Part shown: positions 38,914 through 47,405 of the stretch, piece after piece
Numbering within the stretch: the stretch's first letter is position 1
Layout: every line of letters starts with the position of its first letter
Assembly: GCA_958296225.1 (NCBI GenBank)
Contig: OY282456.1
Span: 682,001-746,000, forward strand
DNA length: 64,000 nucleotides
Reading direction: 5' to 3'
Source of the DNA: an uncultured Dehalococcoidia bacterium
GTDB lineage: Bacteria > Chloroflexota > Dehalococcoidia > Lucifugimonadales > UBA3495
Notes under the pieces: generated by a model
Told to the model about the DNA's origin: nothing
Database searches by the model: none
Seen by the model: only the letters and a program-made list of their open reading frames with translations
Program-made: the position numbers and the translations under genes

Positions 38914-40355
38914 CTCCGACTGAAATACCCTTCCGGTCCGCCTCTGAGCTGGCCGCCGCCATACGCGACCGCGACGTATCGCCGGTTGAGGCGGTTGATG
39001 CCTACCTGGCGCGCATTGACGCGGTGGGCGACCGGCTCAACGCCTACATCACCGTCTGCGCCAACGAAGCCCGCGCCGATGCGAAACTGTTAGCCGACGA
39101 AGCGGCGGCCGGCAACTTTCGCGGCCCCCTGCATGGTGTCCCGGTGGGCGTAAAAGACCAGATTCACACCGCCGGCATACGCACTACCGATGCCTCCAAA
39201 CTCCGCGCCGATTTCGTCCCCGACGCCGATGCCACCGTGGTTGCCAGGCTCAAAGCGGCCGGCGCCGTCATCATCGGCAAGACCAACATGAGCGAGTTCG
39301 CCCTGGGCGACCCTATCAGCAGCCACTTCGGGCCGGCGCGCAATCCATGGGACACCAACCGCAACCCCGGCACTTCCAGCACGGGCAGCGGTTCCGCCAC
39401 CGCCGGTTTCTTGTGCGCGACTTCTTTGGGCGAGGACACCGGAGGCTCCATTCGCGGGCCGGCCGCCAACTGTGGGCTGGTGGGCATCCGTCCCTCGTGG
39501 GGCCGGGTCAGCCGGGCCGGCGTGGATGGCGCCAGTTGGTCGGTGGACACCATTGGCCCCATCTCCCGCACCGTTGCCGATTGCGCGTTGACGCTCGGCG
39601 TCATCGCCGGCCACGACCCTAAAGACCGCTACAGCCGCCGCGAACCCGTCCCCGACTATCTGGCCAATCTGGACGGCGGCGTGCGCGGGCTGCGGATTGG
39701 CGTCGTCCAGGAGTTGATGGGCGGGCATGGCTTGTCGCTGGACGACCGGAGCCGCGATGCGGTGGCGGCTGCCGTCGCAGTATTCCGCGAGTTGGGCGCC
39801 GAGATTGTACCCGTCAGCCTGCCCATAGCCCCGCTGACCGGGCCAATCGTCCGCACTATCACCAGCACCGAACGGGTCAGCCTGAACCCCGAATGGCTGC
39901 GCGAACGGTTTGAGGACTATCACCCCAACACCCGGGTAGCCTTCGCCGTGGGCAACCTGATACCGGGGCAGGTGTATTACAAGGCGTTGAAACTCCGCGC
40001 GATGGTGCGTCGCCAGGTGCTGCAAACATTCCGCGAGGTTGACCTGCTGCTGCAATCCACCTCAACCGGCCCGGCCGGTTTATTGTCGGATGAGCCGCCG
40101 GTGGTCAGCAGCAAGGAGATGGCCGCCGCCGCCCTGCGCGAGGGCAGCTTCCGTGGGTTGTACAGCCTGAGCGGCTGCCCGGCGTTGAGCATCCCCTGCG
40201 GCTTTACTGACGGAGATGGGGGCAACGGCGAGGGGGCGTTGCCATTGGCATTGCAGATTGGCGGGCCGCATCTGGGCGAGGCTGTCGTGCTGCGCGCGGC
40301 GTATGCCTATGAGCAGGCGACGGACTGGCATAACCGCCGGCCGCCGGCGTTGTGA
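38910..40355 (+). CDS. Amidase-signature hydrolase (AtzE-like)
   Basis: 481 residues. The Ser-cisSer-Lys triad is visible: Lys in GVPVGVKDQIHTAG near 84, and the serines in NPGTSSTGSGSATAGFLCATSLGEDTGGSIRGPA near 155-180. Length and the small coupled subunit point to a hydrolase like AtzE, which removes an amide from a biuret-type compound, rather than to glutamyl-tRNA amidotransferase: no gatB is near. The substrate is inferred only. A hairpin follows at 40376. Confidence 0.87.
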   Translation: MTPTEIPFRSASELAAAIRDRDVSPVEAVDAYLARIDAVGDRLNAYITVCANEARADAKLLADEAAAGNFRGPLHGVPVGVKDQIHTAGIRTTDASKLRADFVPDADATVVARLKAAGAVIIGKTNMSEFALGDPISSHFGPARNPWDTNRNPGTSSTGSGSATAGFLCATSLGEDTGGSIRGPAANCGLVGIRPSWGRVSRAGVDGASWSVDTIGPISRTVADCALTLGVIAGHDPKDRYSRREPVPDYLANLDGGVRGLRIGVVQELMGGHGLSLDDRSRDAVAAAVAVFRELGAEIVPVSLPIAPLTGPIVRTITSTERVSLNPEWLRERFEDYHPNTRVAFAVGNLIPGQVYYKALKLRAMVRRQVLQTFREVDLLLQSTSTGPAGLLSDEPPVVSSKEMAAAALREGSFRGLYSLSGCPALSIPCGFTDGDGGNGEGALPLALQIGGPHLGEAVVLRAAYAYEQATDWHNRRPPAL

Positions 40356-40375
40356 TACCAAGGAGGCAAAGCCAG

Positions 40376-40416
40376 AGCGTCAGTCGTAGTACCCACAAGG
40401 TACTCCGCCCGACGCT
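40376..40416 (+). terminator. Two-tier hairpin after the amidase gene
   Basis: AGCGTC (40376-40381) pairs with GACGCT (40411-40416), and inside it AGTACC pairs with GGTACT. There is no T-run. It is 20 bp past the amidase stop. The rest of the gap to 40508 is AT-richer and may hold the promoter of the next gene. Confidence 0.45.
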
Positions 40417-40507
40417 GATACTATGGTATGGTAAATACACGGGATTGTCAAATTTTATTGCGGTCTCATTCCAGTAACCACCAGGGCTTGATAAGGAGCT
40501 CCGAAGG

Positions 40508-41242
40508 TTGGCGTTCATCGACGAAAGCGGACACCCGCATCCTAACGACCAGAGCATACGGCCCGTGGTAGTCTCCGTTTGTTTTGAGGAGCAAGAATCA
40601 CGCAGTATAAGCCGGCGAATTTACGCTATGAAGAGAGACATCCTCGAGAAAGAGGATGCAGAGCTTAAGGGTAGGTCATTGCTCAATAGGGGTACTCACC
40701 GCCGGCAGCCTCAGTCGGCAGCGTTCGCAGAGGAATTTTTCGACGCTGTGCGAAACTTCCCGATTTCCATATTTGCTATGGTAATGGAAGGCCCGTTCAC
40801 TTTGCCGCAGCGGGATTCGTACTATCTGGAAAACAGGTTTCGCTTTCTGCTCCAGCGGATCGAGCTCTTGGCTGAAGAACGCCGTTCTTTCGCCAACGTG
40901 CTTTTTGACGGGCAACCCAACCTGTATGGCGGATTGTCTGGCCGGTTCACCGGCTATCTTTTCCGTTCTCAGGAAGGACAGGCGAGCGACTTCATTGTCG
41001 ATACGCCATCATTTGTTGATTCGGCGTCCAGTGTCGGTATCCAAATCGCGGATATGTGTGCCTATGTAATCAGAATTTACCAAGAACACAGACTGTTTGC
41101 AGCGCCGCCACCGCCCGGAGATACATATTTGTACGCCATGCGACGCTGGTATGGCGCAATCCAAAACAGGATAGGCGACTTTCGCAGTCATGAGGGCGAG
41201 GCACGGCCTGGGCTGTATCTGATGGCACAGGGAGAAGCGTAG
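40508..41242 (+). CDS. DUF3800-domain protein
   Basis: 244 residues from TTG 40508 (AAGGAG upstream). The domain opens with AFIDESGHPHPN and closes with SVGIQIADMCAYVIRIY, the acidic motifs of the RNase H-like DUF3800 fold; IFAMVMEG and NVLFDGQPN provide intervening strands. Members are suspected nucleases and occur in defence and mobile contexts, but no activity is proven. Codon use is less GC-rich than in neighbours, suggesting acquisition. It stands alone between the amidase and a convergent amidohydrolase. Confidence 0.78.
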   Translation: MAFIDESGHPHPNDQSIRPVVVSVCFEEQESRSISRRIYAMKRDILEKEDAELKGRSLLNRGTHRRQPQSAAFAEEFFDAVRNFPISIFAMVMEGPFTLPQRDSYYLENRFRFLLQRIELLAEERRSFANVLFDGQPNLYGGLSGRFTGYLFRSQEGQASDFIVDTPSFVDSASSVGIQIADMCAYVIRIYQEHRLFAAPPPPGDTYLYAMRRWYGAIQNRIGDFRSHEGEARPGLYLMAQGEA

Positions 41243-41247
41243 CCTCA

Positions 41248-42843
41248 CTATCCCTCGTACACCGTCTGCCCGCCTACAATCGTCCGTTCCACCGGAATGT
41301 CTTTGATGGCGAAGGGGTCAATAGCGGTGGGATCGGCGCCCAGCACTACCAGGTCGGCCAGTTTGCCGGGCGTGATGCTGCCCTTTTGACGCTCCTCGAA
41401 AGAGGCGTAGGCGCCGTTCCGGGTGTAGATACGCAGGGCATCCTCAACCGAAATGCGCTGGTTCAGACCCCACTGCCGGCCTTCGCTGTCGGTGCGGGTA
41501 ACGCAGCTCTGGATACCCATCAGCGGCTCAAAGGGGCCGGGCGGGTAGTCGGTGGCGCCGGTGGCGACTACGCCGTAGTCCATAAACGACCGCTGGGCAA
41601 ACATCCATTGCAGTCGTTCCGCGCCGTAGAACTGCATCTTTTCGCCATGATAATAGACATAAGTGCAGAACGGCGTCGCCACTGCGCCCAGCCGGTTCAT
41701 GCGGGTCAGCAAATCAGGATTGACCAGCGTGCAATGCTCAATCCGGTGTCGCGGGTCGGAACGCGGGTGCGCCGCCTGCGCCTGTTCGTAGGCTTTCAAA
41801 ACCAGGTCAATGGTAGAGTCGCCGTTGGCGTGGATGCACACCTGAAAACCGGCGGCGTGCATCTCCATAACGTGACCGGCAATCTCATCCCCGGTCATCG
41901 TGAGAATCCCGTGGTCGCAGCAGCTCCCCACGTAAGGCTCCGACAAGTAGGCCGTCCGCGAGGCAATCGCCCCGTCCGCCACCATCTTGATGCCGCCGAT
42001 ACGGAGCCGGTCGTCGCCCATGCCTGATTGAATGCCGGCATCGCGTAACGCCGGAAAGTAGCGATAGAACATCAGCGCATACACCCGCAGGCTCAACTCG
42101 CCGGCGTCGCGCCCTGCTTGATAAGTACGCAGCTCATAATCGGTAACGCGGGCGTCGTGGACGCTGGTCAGCCCCGCGCGGTTTAGCATCTCGCAGATAA
42201 CGCGCAAACCCTTCCGCCGTGTTTCGTCCGACTCAACCGGGAGATGATGCTCGCGTAACTCATCCGCAGCCCGTTCGTAGATAACCCCGTTGAGCCGGCC
42301 GGTGTCGGGATTGCGGCCCAAACGACCGCCCGGCGGGTCGGGGGTTTCGTCGTTGAACCCGGCCCGCTCCAGCGCCAGCGTGTTGCCGTAATAGACGTGG
42401 CCGGCGCGGTGGGACACCAGGATGGGATGGTCGGCGCTGACAGCATCCAGGTCATCCCGATTCAAAAAGCGGTTCTCCGCCGTCTTGGTGTCGTCGAACT
42501 TGAAACCCTGAACCCACTGCCCGGCGGGGGTAGCGGCGACCCGTTCCCGCAGGGCGCTTTGAATATCCGAGATGGTGGGCAAAGCGCAATCGGCAGCCAT
42601 TACGTGGCGGGTGCCGCTGCTGAGCACGTGGATGTGGGCGTCGATGAACCCGGGTAGCACCGTCTTGCCGGGCAAGTCCAGCACGGTAGTGTCCGGCCCG
42701 ATGAGCGTTTCCAGATCGGAATCGCTCCCCACGCCGATGATGCGCCCGTGGGCGATGGCGATGGCCGCAGCGCGGGGCAAGGCCGGGTCGATGGTGATGA
42801 CGTTGGCGCGGCGGATTACGGTGTTGGCGTGGTAGGTGGGCAT
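41248..42843 (-). CDS. YtcJ-like metal-dependent amidohydrolase
   Basis: 531 residues, amidohydrolase 3 subgroup. The metal site is built from GFIDAHIHVLSSG near 72 (HxH), Lys/His positions in IKMVADGAI, IHANGDSTI and HRIEHCTLVNPD, and the Asp in TGATDYPPGPFEPLMGI. The composite beta-sandwich is formed by the N-terminus (ANVITIDPALPRAAAIAIAHGRI) and the C-terminus (GKLADLVVLGADPTAIDP). Such enzymes hydrolyse formamides, imines or hydantoin-like rings; the substrate is unknown. GGAAGG precedes ATG 42843. It ends 6 bp from the convergent DUF3800 gene. Confidence 0.88.
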   Translation of the reverse strand: MPTYHANTVIRRANVITIDPALPRAAAIAIAHGRIIGVGSDSDLETLIGPDTTVLDLPGKTVLPGFIDAHIHVLSSGTRHVMAADCALPTISDIQSALRERVAATPAGQWVQGFKFDDTKTAENRFLNRDDLDAVSADHPILVSHRAGHVYYGNTLALERAGFNDETPDPPGGRLGRNPDTGRLNGVIYERAADELREHHLPVESDETRRKGLRVICEMLNRAGLTSVHDARVTDYELRTYQAGRDAGELSLRVYALMFYRYFPALRDAGIQSGMGDDRLRIGGIKMVADGAIASRTAYLSEPYVGSCCDHGILTMTGDEIAGHVMEMHAAGFQVCIHANGDSTIDLVLKAYEQAQAAHPRSDPRHRIEHCTLVNPDLLTRMNRLGAVATPFCTYVYYHGEKMQFYGAERLQWMFAQRSFMDYGVVATGATDYPPGPFEPLMGIQSCVTRTDSEGRQWGLNQRISVEDALRIYTRNGAYASFEERQKGSITPGKLADLVVLGADPTAIDPFAIKDIPVERTIVGGQTVYEG

Positions 42844-42888
42844 AGTGACACCTTCCCTGACGACGATTTGTTGCTTCCTCAGAGAGTG

Positions 42889-44853
42889 TTAGTCCAACCG
42901 GCCCTCAACCTCTTCTGCGGCGGTTTGTATCGCCGCGTACACCAAGTTTAGCAGTTCTTGGGCATCCGCACTTTTGTCAAAGCCGATAGCGGGTGCTGCT
43001 CTTCTGTACACTGTCTCTATTTCGTCCGCTCTGCGAAAACTAGAACCCGGCCCGCTGTAATCATAGGCCCTCTCCCAAGCCATAGCGTTTCGACGCGCAA
43101 TTCTCTGCTCGGCCATGTTTTGCAACGGCTCATATACGCGCCGGCGTATTACAGTGAGCGCCTCCAGCCATTTTTCCGGCGTTACATCGTCGTCAAGTAC
43201 CATTGCTTGACGGTTTAGCCACCGCGACACCCCTTCCTGCAGCCGGGAGCGGAGGTCGTCAACAGGGCGGAGGCTATCATATCCGTTCGAGCCAATCGTC
43301 AGGCGCAGGGTGAGTGCTTTGACTCTGGTCCAGTGTTCCTTGGGATAGTCAGTATGCCTACCGTGCAACCAACCTTGCCATGGCTCATGAAACCGAGCTA
43401 TGGCATCACTAATGGCCATGTCCAAGTCTCTGCTGGACAATCTGATCTTGGCGGTTGCTATCGCTTCCGGCTGGGCCGCTTCCACGATTGTATCCAGCAA
43501 TCTTCGCAACTCACCGATGCTATGGCTTGGCAGTTGGGCAGTGGACTTATCCATACTTTCCAGGAAAAAGGCATAGCCATTCACCCGTTCCAGCAAGTCT
43601 TCCGCTATATCGTCGCCGACAATGCTGCGCATCGTTTCTACCGCATCGCGTCCGGGATTGCGAACGCGGTCTTCCCGGTCTTCAATGCTGTACAGGTCAT
43701 CACCGATAACGTTTTCAAAATGAGTGAATGCGAAAGCCAACTTGCCAGCATATCCGGTGCTTCCAGCCGCTTTCACCAGTTCCTGCGGAGCCGCGAGCAT
43801 TGGCTGTTGGGCGTTGTCCACCAACAAAATGACATCGGTCTGTGAGAATCGGTCAGTGATTTCCGACCTGATACTGGTCGCCGTCTGCGCTCGGTGCCCC
43901 AACCCTTCACCATCCAGGATTACCAGCTTACGGTCTGTTTGCAATCGGGTGTCGGCCGGCGCGAACGGCCCGCGCACTCGGACTCCGTTCACCAGCGGAG
44001 TGAGCAGCTTGCCGAATTGTCCGCTATGATTGCCGGAGAACCACCTGACTTCCGTTAGGAAATCGTCCCGGTCAGGGGACTGATATTGCCATGCCAGTGG
44101 CCAATCATTCTCGTCCAGTGTGAGGTCACCAGTTTCAACGCCATCGAAACGGTCGCGGACTTCCGAGAGAATGTCACTTGCCAGTGCATGGAGACCCCGG
44201 TCCGTCTCAAGCGTTTCCGCAAACAGGGCCATCCAAGCATCCCTTTCGCCCGCCCCCCTGGCGTCAGCGAGTGTTGAACCGGCAGCGTCGGTTTGTTGCA
44301 TTACGCTCAGGGTTATCGTTTTTATCCGGCTAACGAAATCTTCCAGACGTTTCTGGTTTAGTTCCCTTTCTGCCTCGCTGGTGATTTCATAGTCGCTCAA
44401 GGTAGATTCGGAAACATCAGCCAATCTCCCTTGCGCCGATGCGCCGGTTGGCTCCCATCGGCCTAGAGGGTAGCTCAACCGGAATCGTTGGTCGGGCGGT
44501 GATAGCAATGCGCTAGCTATCCTGGAGTCCCTCCTTTCAGCAACCGCTACGCGGCAGGCGTTGTACAGGCATTTTTCGATTTCGTCTTTGACCTCACGCT
44601 CGTCCATGAAAGTCACGATGGCTGAGAATAGCCCGTCGGCGGTCACGATTTCGATGTCGGAGGTCGTAGTCCGTGAGGTTGAAGTCGGCGGAAATCGGTC
44701 GGAACCGATGAGCTGCCGCAAGACGGTTGTCTTTCCGGCGCCGGTGGTACCCACCAGCATTACGGTAGCGTAGCCGTCATCCCTAGACGGTAGGGGAATT
44801 GCCTCTTCTCTGATGTCCAAGGATTTGTGTGCCGCAGCTGGTTGGGTGGTCAT
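42889..44853 (-). CDS. Large dynamin-like P-loop GTPase
   Basis: 654 residues. Walker A GTTGAGKTT (35-43) and a following TTTSDIEIV switch-type segment open a GTPase domain with a large insertion. The DxxG equivalent is KLVILDGEGLGH near 318, and LAFTHFENV takes the place of the base-recognition motif, which is degenerate. The C-terminal 250 residues are helical (RLSSRDLDMAISDAIARFHEPWQGWL, EKWLEALTVIRRRVYEPLQN). It is reminiscent of dynamin-like or GIMAP-type proteins used in defence. Lower GC than the flanking metabolic genes suggests horizontal transfer. No partner gene is coupled. Function unknown. Confidence 0.65.
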   Translation of the reverse strand: MTTQPAAAHKSLDIREEAIPLPSRDDGYATVMLVGTTGAGKTTVLRQLIGSDRFPPTSTSRTTTSDIEIVTADGLFSAIVTFMDEREVKDEIEKCLYNACRVAVAERRDSRIASALLSPPDQRFRLSYPLGRWEPTGASAQGRLADVSESTLSDYEITSEAERELNQKRLEDFVSRIKTITLSVMQQTDAAGSTLADARGAGERDAWMALFAETLETDRGLHALASDILSEVRDRFDGVETGDLTLDENDWPLAWQYQSPDRDDFLTEVRWFSGNHSGQFGKLLTPLVNGVRVRGPFAPADTRLQTDRKLVILDGEGLGHRAQTATSIRSEITDRFSQTDVILLVDNAQQPMLAAPQELVKAAGSTGYAGKLAFAFTHFENVIGDDLYSIEDREDRVRNPGRDAVETMRSIVGDDIAEDLLERVNGYAFFLESMDKSTAQLPSHSIGELRRLLDTIVEAAQPEAIATAKIRLSSRDLDMAISDAIARFHEPWQGWLHGRHTDYPKEHWTRVKALTLRLTIGSNGYDSLRPVDDLRSRLQEGVSRWLNRQAMVLDDDVTPEKWLEALTVIRRRVYEPLQNMAEQRIARRNAMAWERAYDYSGPGSSFRRADEIETVYRRAAPAIGFDKSADAQELLNLVYAAIQTAAEEVEGRLD

Positions 44854-44919
44854 TTTTGCTTTCCTACTGTTGAAACTGGATGGAACCCAGCATAATTTAG
44901 CAAATGATGTAACTTATCG

Positions 44920-46032
44920 TCAAATGCCGGCTAGTTCCGCCCCCGGCACAATCGCCACGTGTATGCTTGGCACGCCGGCCTCTCCGCTCAGTGTGGCCAG
45001 CGCCCGCTCTGCCTCCTCGATGGGAAAACTGTGGGTGTGCAGCCGTTCCATCGGATACTTGCGCGAGTGGATGGTGTCCACGGCGCGGCGGAAGGCCGAG
45101 TATTCAACGCCCAGCACGCCGCGCAAGGTGAGCTTTTTCCAGATGATGTCGTCCGGCGACAGGCCCTCGAATGCCCGCCGTCCCTTCAGGCCGGCCAGTA
45201 CTACCGCGCCGCCCGGCTTGACCATCTGCACCGCTTGATTCACGGCCTGCACGGCATAGGGTGTGGTATCGACTACGCAGTCCACGCCGGCCCCGCCGGT
45301 TGCGGCCATTACACGCGCGACGGCATCCTCGCCGTCAACGTTGATGGCGATGTCTGCGCCCAGCTCGCGGGCCAACGCCAGCTTGTGTTCGTCGCGCCCC
45401 AACCCGGTGATGGCAACCATCCCGGCGCCGGACTCTTTGGCGGCGATGGCGCAGCAGATGCCCCGTTGACCCGAACCCAGCACTGCCAACGTTTGCCCCG
45501 GCTGCAATCCGGTGGCGTCCACGCCCCAGGCGAAACCGGCGCCCAGCGGGTTGAACATTACCGCCACCGCCGGGTCCAGGTCGGCATCCATCGGGAACAC
45601 CACCGAGCCGGCCGGCAGGTACAGGTATTCGGAGTAGCCGCCCCAGAGGCCGGGCGCCTTGTCCAGCCCGGTTTGACCGAATCCGCCGCCGTTGGGGCAA
45701 GGCTCCGCGCCGCCGGCCTGACACGCGGCACACCGCCCGCAACGGTAGCCGGAGCGCACCGCCACCCGGTCGCCGACGCTCACGCCCCAGCGTTCCGCCG
45801 CCCGCTCACCGATGGCGGCGATGCGGCCTAATGGTTCGTGGCCCAGGATGATGGGATACGGGATGTCCAGGTCGCCGCGGAACCATTCGTAATCCGTTCC
45901 GCAAATCCCGGTAGCCTCAATGCGGACAATCGCCTCGTCATCGCCGATTTCGGGGATGTCCAGCCGTCGCAACTCCATCACGTTGGGAGCGGTAGTCACG
46001 GCAGCCAGTGATTGCTGCGGCAGTGTGGTCAT
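44920..46032 (-). CDS. Zinc-dependent alcohol/sugar dehydrogenase (MDR family)
   Basis: 370 residues. Catalytic zinc: Cys in ATGICGTDYEW, His-Glu in ILGHEPLGRI. Structural zinc: CGRCAACQAGGAEPC. Cofactor: VLGSGQRGICCAIAAKESGA. The long loop GGFGQTGLDKAPGLWGGYSEYLYLP is typical of threonine/polyol dehydrogenase-like members. The start at 46032 has GAGGTG upstream; 21 earlier codons overlap the SDR gene and are less likely. It lies directly after the SDR gene in the same direction, so both probably act in one oxidation pathway. Confidence 0.88.
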   Translation of the reverse strand: MTTLPQQSLAAVTTAPNVMELRRLDIPEIGDDEAIVRIEATGICGTDYEWFRGDLDIPYPIILGHEPLGRIAAIGERAAERWGVSVGDRVAVRSGYRCGRCAACQAGGAEPCPNGGGFGQTGLDKAPGLWGGYSEYLYLPAGSVVFPMDADLDPAVAVMFNPLGAGFAWGVDATGLQPGQTLAVLGSGQRGICCAIAAKESGAGMVAITGLGRDEHKLALARELGADIAINVDGEDAVARVMAATGGAGVDCVVDTTPYAVQAVNQAVQMVKPGGAVVLAGLKGRRAFEGLSPDDIIWKKLTLRGVLGVEYSAFRRAVDTIHSRKYPMERLHTHSFPIEEAERALATLSGEAGVPSIHVAIVPGAELAGI

Positions 46033-46057
46033 AGCTGCACCTCGCCGGATTTGTGCG

Positions 46058-46810
46058 TTACATCGCGGTATAGCCGCCGTCGATGACGACTTCACTGCCA
46101 GTCATAAATGATGACTCGTCCGAGGCCAGGAACAGCACGCCATAGGCGATGTCCTCGGTACTGCCAACCCGCCCCAACGGTATCTGGTCGATGCGGGCCT
46201 GAATCTCCGCGTCCGTCTGGCTGCCCAGACCCTCGCGCCTCATATCCGTATCCACGCTGCCGGGGTGAATGGAGTTGGCGCGGATGTTTTCCGCAGCGTA
46301 CTGAATGGCCGTGGACTTGGTGAACAGGCGCACCGCCCCCTTGGTGGCAATATAGGCCGGCGGGCCGATGGACACCAGCCCGCTGATGGACGAAATGTTG
46401 ATGATGCTGCCGCCGCCGGCGCGACGCATCGCCGGAATCACCGCTTTCGTACCCAGGAACACGCCCTTGGCATTAATCTCCATAATGTTGTCCCAATCGT
46501 CGCCGGTGGTCTCCTCAATGTCCTTGCGGAGCACGATGGCCGCGTTGTTCACCAGCACGTCCACCTTGCCGAACTGCCGCTCGGCGGTGTCGATGGCCCG
46601 CTGCCAGTCGTCGGCGCTGGTAACGTCCAGATGCAGATAGACCGCCTCGCCGCCCAACTCGCGGATTTCGGCTTCCACCTGCATACCAAGTTCATCGCGT
46701 ATATCGCCGATGACCACTTTCGCCCCTTCCTGAGCGAACATCCGCGCCTCGGTTGCGCCCTGCCCCCGCGCGCCGCCGGTGATGATGGCAACCTTGCCTT
46801 CCAGCCTCAT
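46058..46810 (-). CDS. Short-chain dehydrogenase/reductase
   Basis: 250 residues of classical SDR form: cofactor motif TGGARGQGATEA near 11-22, GDIRDELG acidic end of the second strand (favours NAD), NNAAIV near 88, catalytic Ser in NISSISG near 141, and Tyr-Lys in PAYIATKGAVRLF near 155-159. The C-terminus FMTGSEVVIDGGYTAM is canonical. Its ATG overlaps the stop of the small membrane-protein gene upstream (ATGA). Substrate unknown; co-transcribed with the zinc dehydrogenase. Confidence 0.92.
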   Translation of the reverse strand: MRLEGKVAIITGGARGQGATEARMFAQEGAKVVIGDIRDELGMQVEAEIRELGGEAVYLHLDVTSADDWQRAIDTAERQFGKVDVLVNNAAIVLRKDIEETTGDDWDNIMEINAKGVFLGTKAVIPAMRRAGGGSIINISSISGLVSIGPPAYIATKGAVRLFTKSTAIQYAAENIRANSIHPGSVDTDMRREGLGSQTDAEIQARIDQIPLGRVGSTEDIAYGVLFLASDESSFMTGSEVVIDGGYTAM

Positions 46811-47136
46811 AGTGTAGCCTCCTGATTGTCCTGATTGCCCTGCTCAATTTTAGTGAGCGCGGCATCGTCGCGCCAGTACAAATTTCTGAATCTCCACGCC
46901 AACACGAAACTGATTGCAATCGCTTGGACCAGAACTAAAATGCCAACCATGAACACATTTGCGGCCAAGAGCGTCCATACTTTTGAATCAGCGCCAATTT
47001 CCCATAGCGTGTTAGCTATGAACAGCAGCAGGCCGGCAAGCAGGACGGTTCCGACTCCGGCCCAAAACCGGGAATGGCCAAGGTTCCTTTCGTAAGAACG
47101 CTTCAGCCGCGCCGTATCAGGGGTTGGGGCTGCCAC
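46807..47136 (-). CDS. Small two-helix membrane protein
   Basis: 109 residues if translation starts at GTG 47136; a TTG at 47172 is the alternative. Two membrane helices (FWAGVGTVLLAGLLLFIANTLW; LLAANVFMVGILVLVQAIAISFVLAW) are joined by a short loop, with a polar tail. It overlaps the upstream membrane-protein gene by 20 bp and the SDR gene by 4 bp, so it is part of a tightly packed unit. No family recognised. Confidence 0.55.
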   Translation of the reverse strand: MAAPTPDTARLKRSYERNLGHSRFWAGVGTVLLAGLLLFIANTLWEIGADSKVWTLLAANVFMVGILVLVQAIAISFVLAWRFRNLYWRDDAALTKIEQGNQDNQEATL

Positions 47137-47329
47137 GACTGCCCAACTTCCAAACGCCGTAAATGATGCCAACCGTGACCAGCCCCGGCCCGATGATGAA
47201 CCCGAAAAGGACTACCCCGAGCCATTCCGAATCCCCCAAAGCCAAGAGCGCAGCCGGCACCCACCGCAGCACTATGACCGAGAGCGAAAGTATCGCTATG
47301 GCAATCACAGCAATCTGCCAAAATTTCAT
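47117..47329 (-). CDS. Small two-helix membrane protein
   Basis: 70 residues. Helices: FWQIAVIAIAILSLSVIVLRWVPAALLAL and WLGVVLFGFIIGPGLVTVGIIYGVW. GAGGTG is six bases before ATG 47329. With the next overlapping gene it forms a pair of tiny membrane proteins placed in front of the SDR and zinc dehydrogenase genes. Function unknown. Confidence 0.55.
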   Translation of the reverse strand: MKFWQIAVIAIAILSLSVIVLRWVPAALLALGDSEWLGVVLFGFIIGPGLVTVGIIYGVWKLGSRGSPNP

Positions 47330-47405
47330 GCCGCACCTCGCAATCCGCAACGGTCTACTCAGGCTAGCCGGGGCACTTTGGTACAGCATACCGCCGGGCG
47401 CCAAC

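Noticed and set aside
40376-40416. Two-tier hairpin as a riboswitch
   Set aside because: Too short and at the 3' end of the amidase gene; no conserved aptamer features.
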